Positions 22,280 through 32,791 of a DNA stretch of 64,000 nt are shown here, one piece after another. Both the position numbers and the translations under genes were made by a program. The DNA comes from Collybia mongolica (taxonomy: Eukaryota; Basidiomycota; Agaricomycetes; Agaricales; Clitocybaceae). Below the pieces are notes generated by a model, which saw only the letters and a program-made list of their open reading frames with translations, did not search any database and was not told the DNA's origin. Positions within the stretch are counted from its first letter, which is position 1. Each line of letters starts with the position of its first letter. The stretch lies in NCBI GenBank assembly GCA_013420905.1, contig JAAXNY010000006.1, forward strand, positions 3,162,001-3,226,000, in the 5' to 3' direction.

Positions 22280-23430
22280 TCAGGTTTGCCACTGACAGTG
22301 TATATGGTCTGAGGCAAAAGTGGAGATCTTCATGAGAGGAAGTTAGAAATCAAAAGAGGATGACGTAGAAGGAATAAACGGACAAAATAATAGCTATGGT
22401 CATATCCATCTTGACTCCGAACTCGCACTTGAAATTCATCGTAGCCAGCATCGCGAGCGGCCTTTAGGAAATTTTCCGGAAGGAGTTGTCCTTGCTTATA
22501 AAAGTCATCACCTGTGCCCTATACTCTACTATTTGAACTTTAGGAGACCCGGATAAAAAGCGGAAAATAGTACATAGTCAACCAAAATATGAACTGGTTC
22601 CTTGGACCTTGCAATTAGACATGTCGCGTCATATTGACCTTCGGCCTCGTTGATGCCGCCTTGTAGATACCCTGTAAACGCCTTCTTCCCCCATGGGGAT
22701 TTCGTAGGATTGGAGATGGGTGCAAACGCTGATGCGGAACGATATTGTTTGGTACTGGACGAAAGATACAAGGTGAGGGCACCGTGGCCACCCATGCTGT
22801 GACCGAATATCGATTGTCGTTTGAAATCCTTTTTTTTTCCAGATATCAGAACGTTAGACTTATATCATAAAAGATAAATTTTACAATCGGGATCCCAGCA
22901 TCTTCAATGACTTGCGGGAGTTCTGCTGTAATGTGGGTGAGCATGTTGTAATGCTTAGCATATTTCGCATTTGTTGCATTCAAATAAAACCCAGCCCCAG
23001 TGCCGAAGTCCCAGTCGACATCCTCTCCTTCAACACCGGCTCCGCGAGGAGAGGTATCGGGGAAAAGCAATGCAATGCCTTGTGTGGAGGCAACACTCAG
23101 AAAAGCACCTTTCTGAGCCCTATCACCGGGGGCCACAAAATTAGATATACGATGTGATTCAACGTCATTCGGGCTCACCCATTATCCTCAGTGCAGGTTA
23201 GTCCAGCGAGATAAACCAGGACAGGAACTTTGTCGTTCTGAGATTTCGGAGGTAAATATATGTTGAACTGTGCGATGAGCCCACCAAGCGCTGTAGACTG
23301 GACAAAGTTGAGTTTTCATTGATGTTGTCAATTGGGTGAAGAAGTTAATTCGAACCTTGAATTTATATTTGATTAACTCGCCTTCGAATGCCTTGTTGGA
23401 CGAGACTTTTTCAAGCGCAGAGTCTGTCAT
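22280..23430 (-). CDS. S-formylglutathione hydrolase (esterase D family)
   Basis: Hydrolyses S-formylglutathione to formate and glutathione, the last step of glutathione-dependent formaldehyde detoxification; cytosolic. ATG at 23430 (MTDSALEKVSSNKAFEGEL). Splicing links YLPPK, LVYLAGLTCTEDN, the block LLFPDTSPRGAGVEGEDVDW, and the nucleophile elbow GHSMGGHGAL (about 22,790), followed by HILVDYGTGDDFY with the acid residue and QDGYDHSYYF with the histidine (about 22,400). Five to six short introns, one containing a pyrimidine-rich acceptor tract. The last exon reads ISTFASDHIHC and then stops at 22280-22282; the usual HAKFL-type ending is missing, so the tail is short or slightly frameshifted. 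Otherwise about full length (roughly 280-290 residues). Confidence 0.9.
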
Positions 23431-24477
23431 GATAGTTGGGGTGTGAGGATACAGAAGAAACGGTTCTCGCGTTCTCTACTAGTTCCACAATCTTCGACTG
23501 ACTGGGAACCTTATCCAATAGCTTTGAGTGGATTTATAAAAGATAAGATTTCACTGCTGGCGGCCAGGAATTTATCTTGAGGAAATATAGAATTCACATA
23601 AATGTCATTTTTGTCCTAGAAAAATAATGAATATCTCTCGTTATATGGGGGTGGGCAATACTTAGTAATTTTGCGTACTGATAAAATTTAACCGATCAAT
23701 AATATTACTAATGAAATTAAATTCATTAATATTTCGGCCAAATCTGGTGACCCACAGAGTTTTGAGCATCCCATGCCTTCATCCTCCTACTGCAACCATT
23801 GAGGGAGTATTTACCATGATAGTTGTATATTTGGAACATTTTACAATGGGATCCACAATGAATACAATGAATACAAGTGCCATTTACCTACACCCAATTC
23901 TGTCAACCCCCCCCCCCCCCCCATCATGTTCCTAGCCTATCTCCTAAACCTGCCTCACTACTGCCTAGGATCTGTGTTTGGTTGCCATGTGCAAGCATCT
24001 ATATCTATAGCTGCTTTAAGAGCTGTTCTTTTCCCCAGCTACATACTTATAATCCTCTTTGTCTTTGGGAAGTGTGTAAGGGTCAGGTCCTTGGACCATG
24101 GTTTATTAGCACAATACACTCTTTTCTTAGTTACTGAATGTTTACTTACCTCTTCATGGATTCCGATGGACTCCGACGGACTCTCACTCACTCTCAACAT
24201 AGTCAAATGGACACTGTTTGTATGTATTTACATCCAACCATATCTGGTGGCTGGTTAGCATTTGTACAACTTCATTGAATCAACACTAGTTTTAGGTCTC
24301 ATTTCCTTTGCAAACCCTCTTGCTCACTTGTAACCACTCGCACTCACTTGTTTAATGGCCTGGACCATACCTTGCCCATTACAGTTTGATTCAACTGAAA
24401 ACAAAAAACAAAACTTGTAACTATTTTTGCTCTGCTTCTTTTTACTGATCTTCTCCTTTTGGGTCTACTCTGGACAG
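23431..24477. other. Intergenic, border of second transposon island
   Basis: AT-rich promoter flank of the hydrolase to about 23,700, then CpG-poor sequence with a run of 16 C (23907-23922) and a short GGACTCCGACGGACTC patch (about 24,166) like the minisatellite at 5191. Probably the 5' leader or degraded LTR of the Gag remnant that follows. No gene seen. Confidence 0.45.
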
Positions 24478-25577
24478 ATGTCACACAGCATGCAATCCAA
24501 TGGAGGATTGACCCCATGGGAGTCTTCCCAGGGTCCCAACCCTGTGTCAGGACAGGCAGATCAGGCAGCTCAGCCCATCCACCAACCCCCCATGGCCACA
24601 CCAACATGGGAGGATTTCAGGGGACTAGTGAAACAGTTCCACAACCTGTCTGAAGTCATTCAAGAGAGCCAACATGCCATTGTGCAATCCTCTCAACTGC
24701 TCTCCACCCTCATGGAATGACTGGACTGGCCTACTTTCACCCAACCAGCTCCACCTCCAGCTCCAGCTCAAGCACCAACTCTCCCCTTGACCCCAGCAAT
24801 TGTTGATCCACTGAACCCATGCAGTGTAGCATGCTTTTGTGAGCTGAAACCATGCAAGGGTAAAGCCAATGATGTACCAACATTCCTTTTGGACATTGCC
24901 AATACAATCAGCCTCTTGTGAGGTACACTTCCCACTGAAGAAGACCAATGCATTTACATGGTGTCATTCTTCAACAAAGGAGGGGCAAAACAGTGGTACA
25001 TATCTGTTTGTGTTTCCCAAACTCACCTCCTCTTGAATTTCAAGGATTTCTGCTCTGCTTTCAAGCAGCACTTTGGAAACCCAAATGTTGCTACCTTGGC
25101 CAAAAACAAGATCAATGCCCTCCAGCAAACAGGTTCCACCATGGCTTATGCTGCATGGTACTTCAAGCTCATTGTCCATGTTGACTGGAGTGAACAAACA
25201 AAGATCAACACCTTCTACAAACAGCTCAAGCCCACCATGAAGGACATCATTTCCTACACCCCTGTCAACTCTCATCCTGATATATTCAAGAAGTATGTTG
25301 ACTTTGCCATCAACATCAACAATTGTGTCCATAAGTGTGAAGTTGAATGCCACCTTGAATGCAAAGCCTCATCATCCAACAAAAATTTCTCCAACACTCA
25401 TCCCAACACCACTATGACCTACAGCACTTCCTCCATGTTATCCCCAGCACCCTCAATGTTGCCTGCTGGAGTACCCATGGAGATTGATGTGACAAAAACA
25501 GTCAAACCTTGTGGCCCACTCACTGATGCTGAGAAGAAGTACTGACATGCTCAAAATCTATGCATGTATTGTGGTGG

Positions 25578-26862
25578 TGATATGGCCTGAAATTGTTTGC
25601 ACTTGTAAAGTCAACAAGTAAGGTTATTAGTATCATTTCTAATAACTAAGTAAACAGTAATAAAGGATTAGAGTTGAGCTTTGAGATGGCTAATCAGAGT
25701 GAACTAGTCTAATGATTAATACACCTATCAGTACAGAGGACTATGAATACAGACTATTATTAGTTCTATTCACCATGCCCAGTTACAACCTTGGTATCTT
25801 AATTCATAAGTAACCATTGTAGTATGATATCATTAGTCCAGGGATCATCATTAATAGGAGAAGTAATTGTAAATTTGGGACTTGCACAACCCAAGTCTAA
25901 TCAGAGGTACTTGGTGTTAACTACCAGAAAAGACAGTGATAGGGCCCAAAATTGTTTGCACTTATAAAGTCAACAAGTAAGGCTATTAGTATCATTTCTA
26001 ATAACCAAGTAAACAGTAATAAAGGATTAGAGTTGAGCTCTGAGACGGCTAATCAGAGTGAACTAGTCTAATGGATAATACACTATCAGTACAGAGGACT
26101 ATGAGTACAGCCTATTATTAGTCCTATTCACCATGCCTGGTTACAACCTTGGTATCTTAATTCATAAGTAACCATTGTAGTTGTAAGGGCAACTCCGCCG
26201 GGTTACTGAGTTGCGCAGAGTCCGACGACGATTACCGAGTGATGGAGGTCGGGGTCGGGAATTCTAACTCGGAGCTGGTGGAGGGGATCCTAAGTTGATG
26301 TATTCACTTGTACGACATATGTACTACTCACCTGGTGGAGGGGATCCTAAGAGAATTCTCTAAGGGTCCTCCAGCCAGGTGTACAGGCTATATATGATGT
26401 TCCTACATTAACTACACGTTCCCGGGATGGTACGAGGGCACGCATTGTCGGTAAAGGATCACGTGGGCGCGCCGCCGTGATCCCGACAAGCTGCGCCCGC
26501 ATCCGCATTTGGAAACGTCTAACGAGAGTCGGTAAAGGGAGCGGGGTGGTAACGAGTGTGGTGTGAGTGAGTGGGTGAGTCGGGTTTGACTCGGGTTGTT
26601 GTCGGTAACGACTTGTTGGTAAAGTAGTCGGTGACTACAGTCGGGAATGGGGATCGGGAATGGGGAGCGTTCCCGAACGTTTGTATGGTCGGGAATGTTG
26701 TCAGAAAATGGAAAACGGAGTCGGTAAGGGTGTTCCCCTTACGGTAGTATGATATCATTAGTCCAGGGATCATCATTAATAGGAGAAGTAATTGTAAATT
26801 TGGGACTTGCACAACCCAATCCTAGTCAGGGGCACTTGGTATTAACTACTGGAAGAAATGGG
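25578..26862. repeat. Tandem duplication of about 359 bp in the LTR-like insert
   Basis: 25578-25936 is repeated from 25937 onwards; both copies start TGATA(T/G)GGCC and run through TTATTAGT, CCATTGTAGT and TTGGGACTTGCACAACCCAA. The copies differ at roughly one base in fifteen to twenty. The second copy is split by the element at 26182-26743 and resumes at 26749, ending near 26,862. The first copy is thus an empty-site control for that insertion. Confidence 0.85.
26182..26743. mobile_element. CpG-rich solo LTR (562 bp) with 5-bp target duplication
   Basis: Starts TGTAAGGGCAAC and ends GTTCCCCTTACG, a 12-base imperfect inverted repeat. GTAGT flanks both sides (26177-26181 and 26744-26748), while the other copy of the host repeat has a single GTAGT at the same point (near 25,819), so the insertion is proved by an internal empty site. 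Inside are a 20-base direct repeat (CTGGTGGAGGGGATCCTAAG, about 26,273 and 26,334) and a stem GGATCACG/CGTGATCC (about 26,457-26,484). No coding sequence. Solo LTR is the best reading; a DNA MITE is an alternative, since the final base is G and not A. It is CpG-rich in a CpG-free host, so it is young. Confidence 0.75.
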
Positions 26863-28578
26863 ACACCATAAATAACAACTGGAATGATCAGGAGAAGTAA
26901 AAGACAGTGCTGCGCTGTTTTAAAAATAACCAAGCACACTGTAGAGTGTTGATAAAAGTTTAGCCAGAACTCTTGATATTGGCCAAGTAATAAGTGACAA
27001 CATAAATGGCATGAATGGCATGCACACCAAGTTGTAGAAGATGAGTCAGCATTGAAGCTCAAGCCCTTGGTGTGCTGGGGGTCTTGTTCTGCATAAAATT
27101 GCCATTCTTTATAATATTAGTTAATTCTAGTTTGTACACTATAAATAGACCATAGATAGGTAGTACAAAAGTAAGGAATCTTACCCCAACTTTGTGCTAT
27201 GATAGAATATACAAATTATATTTGTTGAAACACTATTGTGCACATGAATTAAGAACCAGATTGCTTCAATTGTCTTGATTAGAATTGTCTCAAAGCACTT
27301 GGCTAAGAGATTGCAGAATTGAAGAGTCCAGTTCACTTGGAACTCATCCATTGGAATTATTAGGCACTTGGCCTTTGGTACACTTGGTACCTCTGTTTAA
27401 AAGTCACTTGAACTTATTGATTTGCTTGGGTTCATTAATAATTGAACATACACTTGGTACTCAGTCAATTGAATTGAAAGCTACAGTATCATAAAATATA
27501 CCTAATTCTGAACATTTGTGTTAAAGCCTTGTCTGAATCAAACCAGTTGAGAGATCTTTGAAAAAGCTTTGCCTAGTACTATTGAAAACTTAGTGCTTTC
27601 ACACACTCAAACCTGAACTCAAATCAGGCAATTCCTACTGTTTGTGTGTTGATTGTTAGATTTGGTGTGTGTGTGTAAGAGATTACATTTCATAGCATCA
27701 GCTGCTTATAGCCCAGGAGCCCCCATTCAGTGGGGTGAACCACAAGGCTGCTGAATGCTCCAACTTGCCAGAGGCTGTGAAGAAGTGCTTTGCATCCACC
27801 AAGGCTGCTCCTTCAGGAAAAGCCTGACTGAAATTTCCCTTGTCCCTGGGCTTTTGGTCAATGCTGGGACTTATCTAGCTACTCTTCATGAGCCAGAGCC
27901 CTGATTTGTCTGTACTACAGATGGGTCATACTGTATATATCCTCTTGATTTACTGTTCCTACTTACATTTTTTTCTCATCCTCTCATTTTTCAGCTAATC
28001 ATTTCTTTGTTTCTATAAAACTTTGTTTTACTAACAGGACTTCTATTACAACATATGCCATGGTTGACTGTGGCACTACCATGTCTTGTATCTCTGAGTG
28101 CTTTGCATCTCATCACTCACTCTCTCATTGTTTTAAGGATACACCCATACCTATCATGGCAGTTGATGACCATCCTATTGCCCTCGGATTGGTCACCCAG
28201 GATGTCTTTGCAAACATTTCTGTAAACTCTCACTCAGAAACTTGGGCCCTCACTGTCATTGCAGTTGGATACCCAGTTATTTTGGGTCTTGACTGGCTTC
28301 AGGACCACAATCCCAACATCAACTGGGCTGAGTTTCATCCCATACTCAACTGTTGTGGACTCTCTCCAGCCAATCCCTCCAAGGTGTATGCCAAGGGCTT
28401 CAGTCCTTTGCTACAGCCTGCCTTAGCTGTGTTTCACTCAATTTCAGATGTTGGTTTAGGCTTTGGTCTATCTAACCCAATTCTCTTGCCTTCTCATCTT
28501 GTTGTGAATTTCCCTTTGACTTTGACACCTTTTTATATGTGCAATTTTCCCCATTCCCCCAAGCATCAAATATATTGA

Positions 28579-28761
28579 GCAAGCCAGATATGGAGAATCC
28601 CTACTACCTGCCCCAAAACCCATGGTCAAATTTTTTTTTAACCCTTGTAGTAATTATGTTGATTTTTCTTTCAGGACAGAACTTACTCAAACTTGAATTT
28701 TATAAAGGCTCACTATTTTCTGCAATTCTCAACATCCCCCCTTGTCTATCTCAATCTTCTC
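28579..28761. other. Degraded retrotransposon downstream sequence
   Basis: T-rich, CpG-free sequence between the protease remnant and the next exon-like piece. No reverse transcriptase motifs found. Confidence 0.4.
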
Positions 28762-28849
28762 ATGGCAGAAAATACTACATCTAAGAGGTCAACCCAAGCT
28801 GGCAAATTGATGTCAGCTTCAAATGCATCCAAAAAAAAGGCTTCAACAG

Positions 28850-29411
28850 GTATAAGTTTACTTTATCTTTAAATTTGTCTCATAGAACTAGATTACTTAT
28901 ATATTTTATGACCAGCTACACAGGTTACAAGTTCTTTAGTTTACTAAAGACGAGTTCTTTATCAACCTAGTTTTTGGGCAAAAAGGTGATTCATTCATTC
29001 ATTGATTCATATTTCAACACTGCAGGAAAATATTTCCATAATGGGATTTTTCTTCTCTTATGGCTTTTTACAGCATTTCTCCACAAATACAAAGTATTGT
29101 GACATAATTTGCATGTATTTGGGATGCTTACATAATGCTTTTGATGATGCCATCAAAATTATGCATATCTAATATTTCAAAGCGTCGCATTTCAAAATTT
29201 ATTTTGTGTTTTTCTCCATAACCAGTAAAGCTATTAACTTTGTTTTTATATGTTTGGAATGCACAAACATGGTTCTACAATTTCCTTGTTGAGCATATTT
29301 GTCCCATGGTCCATTTTGAGCAAAATATTAGAAATGTCCAGATTCAGCTAGTTTTGAAGGTCTGTGTGTTATGTCAGGGGTGAACAAACATCTTATAACA
29401 ACAATGACCCT
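28850..29411. other. Intron-like AT-rich stretch
   Basis: No coding content. A stretch at about 29,203-29,233 (TTTGTGTTTTTCTCCATAAC and on to AAGCTAT) recurs at about 32,863-32,894 on the far side of the pogo-like element, suggesting an older local duplication. Confidence 0.4.
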
Positions 29412-29419
29412 TACCAAAT

Positions 29420-30119
29420 TAGGCTATAGCATGGGTACTCCCGCGGGTATAACAAGGTTGACCCATACCCATACCTGCATGGGTAGCAACCTGTCAACCT
29501 GCAGGTAGAATCAGAGTGGGTATGGGCGGGTAGTGACAGGTTAGGGTTCCCACGTGGGTTTTCGCAGTAGACAAAAACATACATATAGTAAAACTAAGCT
29601 CAAATCCTTAACAGTTCCCCCAGCTTCTCTAGTTCAATTTTCCCCTGGATTTTGTCCAGTAAAGCAATGGCCTTAACATCTCAATGGTAATTCCAGCCAT
29701 GGACCATATCGACATGTACTTCACCAACACAATCAAGTGAACTAGTGACCCAGCAATCCAAGCAGCCATGAGAATTGCGAAGAAGACACTTAATTGTTAT
29801 TATTTGCTCACGGATGCTTCAGAAACTTACTGGATTGCTATGGGTGAGTCTTCTTTATTCTACGATTGCTCAATTGCTGATCATTGTCTCATTTCAGTTC
29901 TACATCCTCAACACAAGCTCGCATACTTTAAACATGCATGGTCAGGAACCGTGCGCTATCTACAATATGGGTTGAGTATGGGATACAAAGATCTGGCAGC
30001 ACTATCTATGGTATGGGTTGAGTATGGGTTATGGGTTACTAGAGTATGACCTGTACCCTAACCTGTGGGTACCTGTACCCGCAACCCGCACAGGTTACCC
30101 ATACCCATGCTATAGCCTA
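29420..30119 (+). mobile_element. hAT deletion derivative, 700 bp, 8-bp target duplication
   Basis: Perfect 18-base inverted ends (TAGGCTATAGCATGGGTA at 29420-29437, its complement at 30102-30119) are flanked by TACCAAAT on both sides (29412-29419 and 30120-30127). Eight-base duplications are diagnostic of hAT. Inside, spliced across an intron (GTGAGT ... TTTCAG, about 29,842-29,896), is a fragment reading IAKKTLNCYYLLTDASE then IAMVLHPQHKLAYFKHAW, matching a conserved part of hAT transposases. Most of the transposase is deleted, so movement would need an enzyme from elsewhere. Both ends are rich in GGGTA/TACCC repeats. Confidence 0.85.
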
Positions 30120-30261
30120 TACCAAATATGACCCTTGTGGGAAATTACACTAAACATTGGAATAATCAACAACTACTACTATATTTACCTGAAATACAAA
30201 GAGGATTGATTTCTCTATTTATTGACACATGTCACATGATCTATTCCACCACATAAGTATA

Positions 30262-32791
30262 CAGTCGAAGCTCTCCTAACCCATAGCTCTGATAACCCAT
30301 AATCTCTTGTAACCCATAGTCCTTGTACATTACCAAGTTGGTATGCGGGGAATTTCGGCCATAACCCATAACATTCTAATACCCCATACCCCATACCCCC
30401 TGTGGTGCAAAACCCATACAATTTACTAGTCCTTTTTTGGTTCATTTGTACCCCAAACCCTACAAACACGATATAATTTGTTTTCTCTATCATTTACGGA
30501 TGAGCCATGGCATTAAAACCGCTCGAGGTCCTCAAAAAAGGGCTCAACATCCTTAAAAAGCAAGTCAAAGCAAGGAAAGAGACCCTTCAGGCTCGGCTCG
30601 CCGCAAGACAGTCAATTTCATCGCAAGACGAGATTTGGCTTGATCACGATGCGAATTTGGTGGACGAGCAGCAAGTCCTCGATGCTCTAGAAGATGCTTC
30701 AGACTACGAGAGGGGGTTCGAGAGAATGGATGATGCACAGAAAGGTGTTGTGCAGCATTTACGGGAGGCCGCTGGTGACCTAGCCAAGGTGGTGGGGAGC
30801 AAACGGAAATGTATGTGTGTTCTTGCGATTCCTAGTGCAGGAACTGCCATGTGACCGGATGCAGGCCCAGAATATGTGCGCAGAGAACCCAATAAGAAAA
30901 AAGATAACCCTATCCCAGTTTTCACCAAAAAGGAAAACGCAACGCTCGCCCAGCGCATCGAAATTTTGGACTGGTACCATGCTAATGGCGAAAATCAGTC
31001 CAAAACTGCAAAACATTTCGACGCGATATATCCGAACCTTAAAATCAAGCAGCCCCTTGTCTCTGCATGGGTAAAGGAGGAAGCAAAGTGGCGAGAGGAA
31101 TGGGAGCACGCAGATGCGGAAGTCATGCGCATGGGAAAACGGGCTCGTCAAACACAACACCCTGAGGTGACGGAAATGATGGATCTTTGGGTGTCGAAGG
31201 CGATGTTGGACAATCTCCTTCTTACTGGTGAGGTGCTGCGCCAGAAATGGACAAGATTTGCAGACCTGGCAGGTGTTCCAAAGGATGAGCATCTCAACTT
31301 GAGTGATGGCTGGTTGGCTCGCTTCAAAATGAGGAATGGCTTGAAGCAATTCAAACGTCATGGCGAGGCTGCATCTGCAGACCCGGAAAGGGCTGAAAGG
31401 GAGCAATGGCATATCCAAGAACTTATTGAGAAGTATGGTTACGAGTTGCGAGACATATTCAACATGGACAAGACTGGATTTTTCTTTGCGTGAGTATCAT
31501 ATTCCGAGTCATTCCAGTGGATCAATCACACTCACTCGAGGGTTAGGATGCCTCCTGATCGAGGTCTCGCTGACAAGAAGTCTTCGGGGGTCAAGGGAAG
31601 AAAGGTTAGGTTGACCTATGCCTTAACATCAAATGCGGATGGTTCCGAGAAGCTCCCTGCCATGATTATCAGGAAAGCAAAGAAACCTCATGCCTTCCAA
31701 AACAAAACGGGCGCACAAATTGGCTTCTACTACAGAAACAATGCGAAGGCGTGGATGACAGCTGTCCTATATCAAGAATGGCTTCAGCGATGGGATTGCG
31801 AATTGGGGGCCAAAAACCGCAAGATCCTTCTTCTACAGGACAATTTCTCCGGTCATATTGTCCCCGATGGTCTTCAGAACATCCGGGTTGAGAATTTTGA
31901 ACCAAATCTCACGGCCCACATCCAACCAATGGACCAGGGCATCATTCGGTGTTTCAAGGCTCACTATCATGCAAAATACATTCAACGCATGATCAATTGT
32001 TATGACGAGGGTGTCACTGCCTCCAAGATTTATGACATCAACCAACTGCAAGCCATGCGGCTTGCTGACATCGCCTGGCAAGAAGTGGACACCACGACTC
32101 TCAGGCACTGTTGGCAGAAAGCAGGTATCTTGCCTACCATGGACCCTGCGCCAGCCCAGCCCACCATTCCAATCGCATCACTTCTTCATAACGCCCCTTC
32201 GGATGAACTTGAAGATCCCATCACGAATGCCGAGAACGAGGTCAGATATGCACTCGATGACCTGCAAGCGACTGGTGTGCTCCATCCCAAAAACAGAATG
32301 GACATCGAGGCCCTCCTCAACCCAGCTGACGAATCACGGATGATGGATGAGACGACAGATGAAGAGATCTGCGAGGCTGTGTTGGTGGCGAAAGAATCCC
32401 AGGAAGAAGGGCCTATTAACGGTGGGGATGACATTGATGACAACACACCACTTGAACCCCGTCCATCACATCGCGAGGTGTTTCAGGCAGCATCAGTCAT
32501 CAACAGGTACACTGAACATCTTGACAATCCCCTCGCACGCAAGCTTGAGGCGATTTTGGGTTCCTTTGGCCGCCAAATGCGTTTGGAGAAATCACGGTCA
32601 ATGACCTCAACCTGCCTTACAGATTACTTCCATCGTACATAATTAATGCCTTATATACCCCAATTACTAGATACTTATCGTACAAGCATTTTTTTGACCT
32701 ATTTTTAGTACCATTCTCAAAGCCCATACTCTCCATAACCCATACCCTTGGAGGTGTGACCGAGAGGTATGGGTTAAGAGAGCTTTGACTG
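30262..32791 (+). mobile_element. pogo/Tigger-type DNA transposon, apparently complete
   Basis: 2,530 bases flanked by TA (30260-30261 and 32792-32793). The ends match as an inverted repeat of about 24 bases (CAGTCGAAGCTCTCCTAACC on the left; two mismatches overall). Inside both ends the motif AACCCATA is repeated several times (for example 30286, 30306, 30362 and 32,735-32,745), likely extra transposase-binding sites. The single spliced gene is open. CpG-rich, so young compared with its surroundings. Confidence 0.9.
30507..32642 (+). CDS. pogo/Tigger-type transposase (DD30D), 674 residues
   Basis: Three exons: 30507-30810, 30865-31489 and 31547-32642, joined by 54- and 57-base GT-AG introns; together exactly 675 codons with stop. 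The N-terminal 100 residues are helical and charged. A helix-turn-helix (LAQRIEILDWYHANGENQSK) and a CENP-B-type second DNA-binding segment (LTGEVLRQKWTRFADLAGVP ... LSDGWLARFKMRNGL) follow. The catalytic acids are Asp303 (NMDKTGFF), Asp408 (LLLQDNFSGH) and Asp439 (IQPMDQGIIRCFK), with 30 residues between the last two, normal for pogo. The C-terminal tail is acidic. No stop or frameshift, so the enzyme may be functional; whether it is expressed is unknown. The first ATG at 30490 is in another frame. Confidence 0.9.

Larger units (their letters stand above)
25578..27729 (+). mobile_element. LTR-like insertion within the Gag zinc knuckle
   Basis: The insert begins TGATATGGC and ends CCCCCATTCA, short inverted TG...CA ends of LTR type. 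It is flanked by a GTGG duplication (25574-25577 and 27730-27733). Removing it and one GTGG copy restores the zinc-knuckle frame exactly. It holds a TATAAATA box (about 27,141) and a TG microsatellite (about 27,660-27,676). No coding sequence. It is probably a solo LTR or a non-autonomous (TRIM-like) element, enlarged by an internal duplication and by a younger solo LTR. A 4-base duplication is typical of some LTR elements, though 5 is commoner. Confidence 0.65.
24478..28578 (+). mobile_element. Ty3/gypsy-like retrotransposon remnant (Gag and protease only)
   Basis: From ATG 24478 one frame reads as a Gag capsid: a Pro/Gln-rich start, then KPCKGKANDVPTFLLDI, FKDFCSAFKQHFGN and YFKLIVHVDWSEQTK. 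It is broken by three in-frame stops (24718, 24919, 25543), all TGA and each explicable by a CGA-to-TGA change. The zinc knuckle is cut after CMYCGG at 25577 and continues at 27734 with VNHKAAEC; joined, it gives C-x2-C-x4-H-x4-C. A retropepsin follows at 28060-28578 with an active-site-like MVDCGTTMSCIS (Cys in place of the usual Ser/Thr) and LGLDWLQDHNPNINW. Reverse transcriptase, RNase H and integrase are absent. Almost no CG dinucleotides. A fungal element, dead. Confidence 0.82.

Noticed and set aside
23711..24258. Overlapping short frames upstream of Gag
   Set aside because: They cross a poly(C) run and low-CpG repeat sequence; no recognisable protein.
24478..25545. Repeat-induced point mutation of the Ascomycete kind
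   Set aside because: The loss is of CG specifically, not CA-to-TA bias; methylated-CpG decay explains it better in a basidiomycete.
26182..26743. MITE of a DNA transposon
   Set aside because: Possible because of the 12-base inverted ends, but TG start and 5-base duplication fit a solo LTR better.
30280..30410. Telomere-like repeats
   Set aside because: The AACCCATA motifs are scattered, not tandem, and belong to the pogo element's ends; no AACCCT array.
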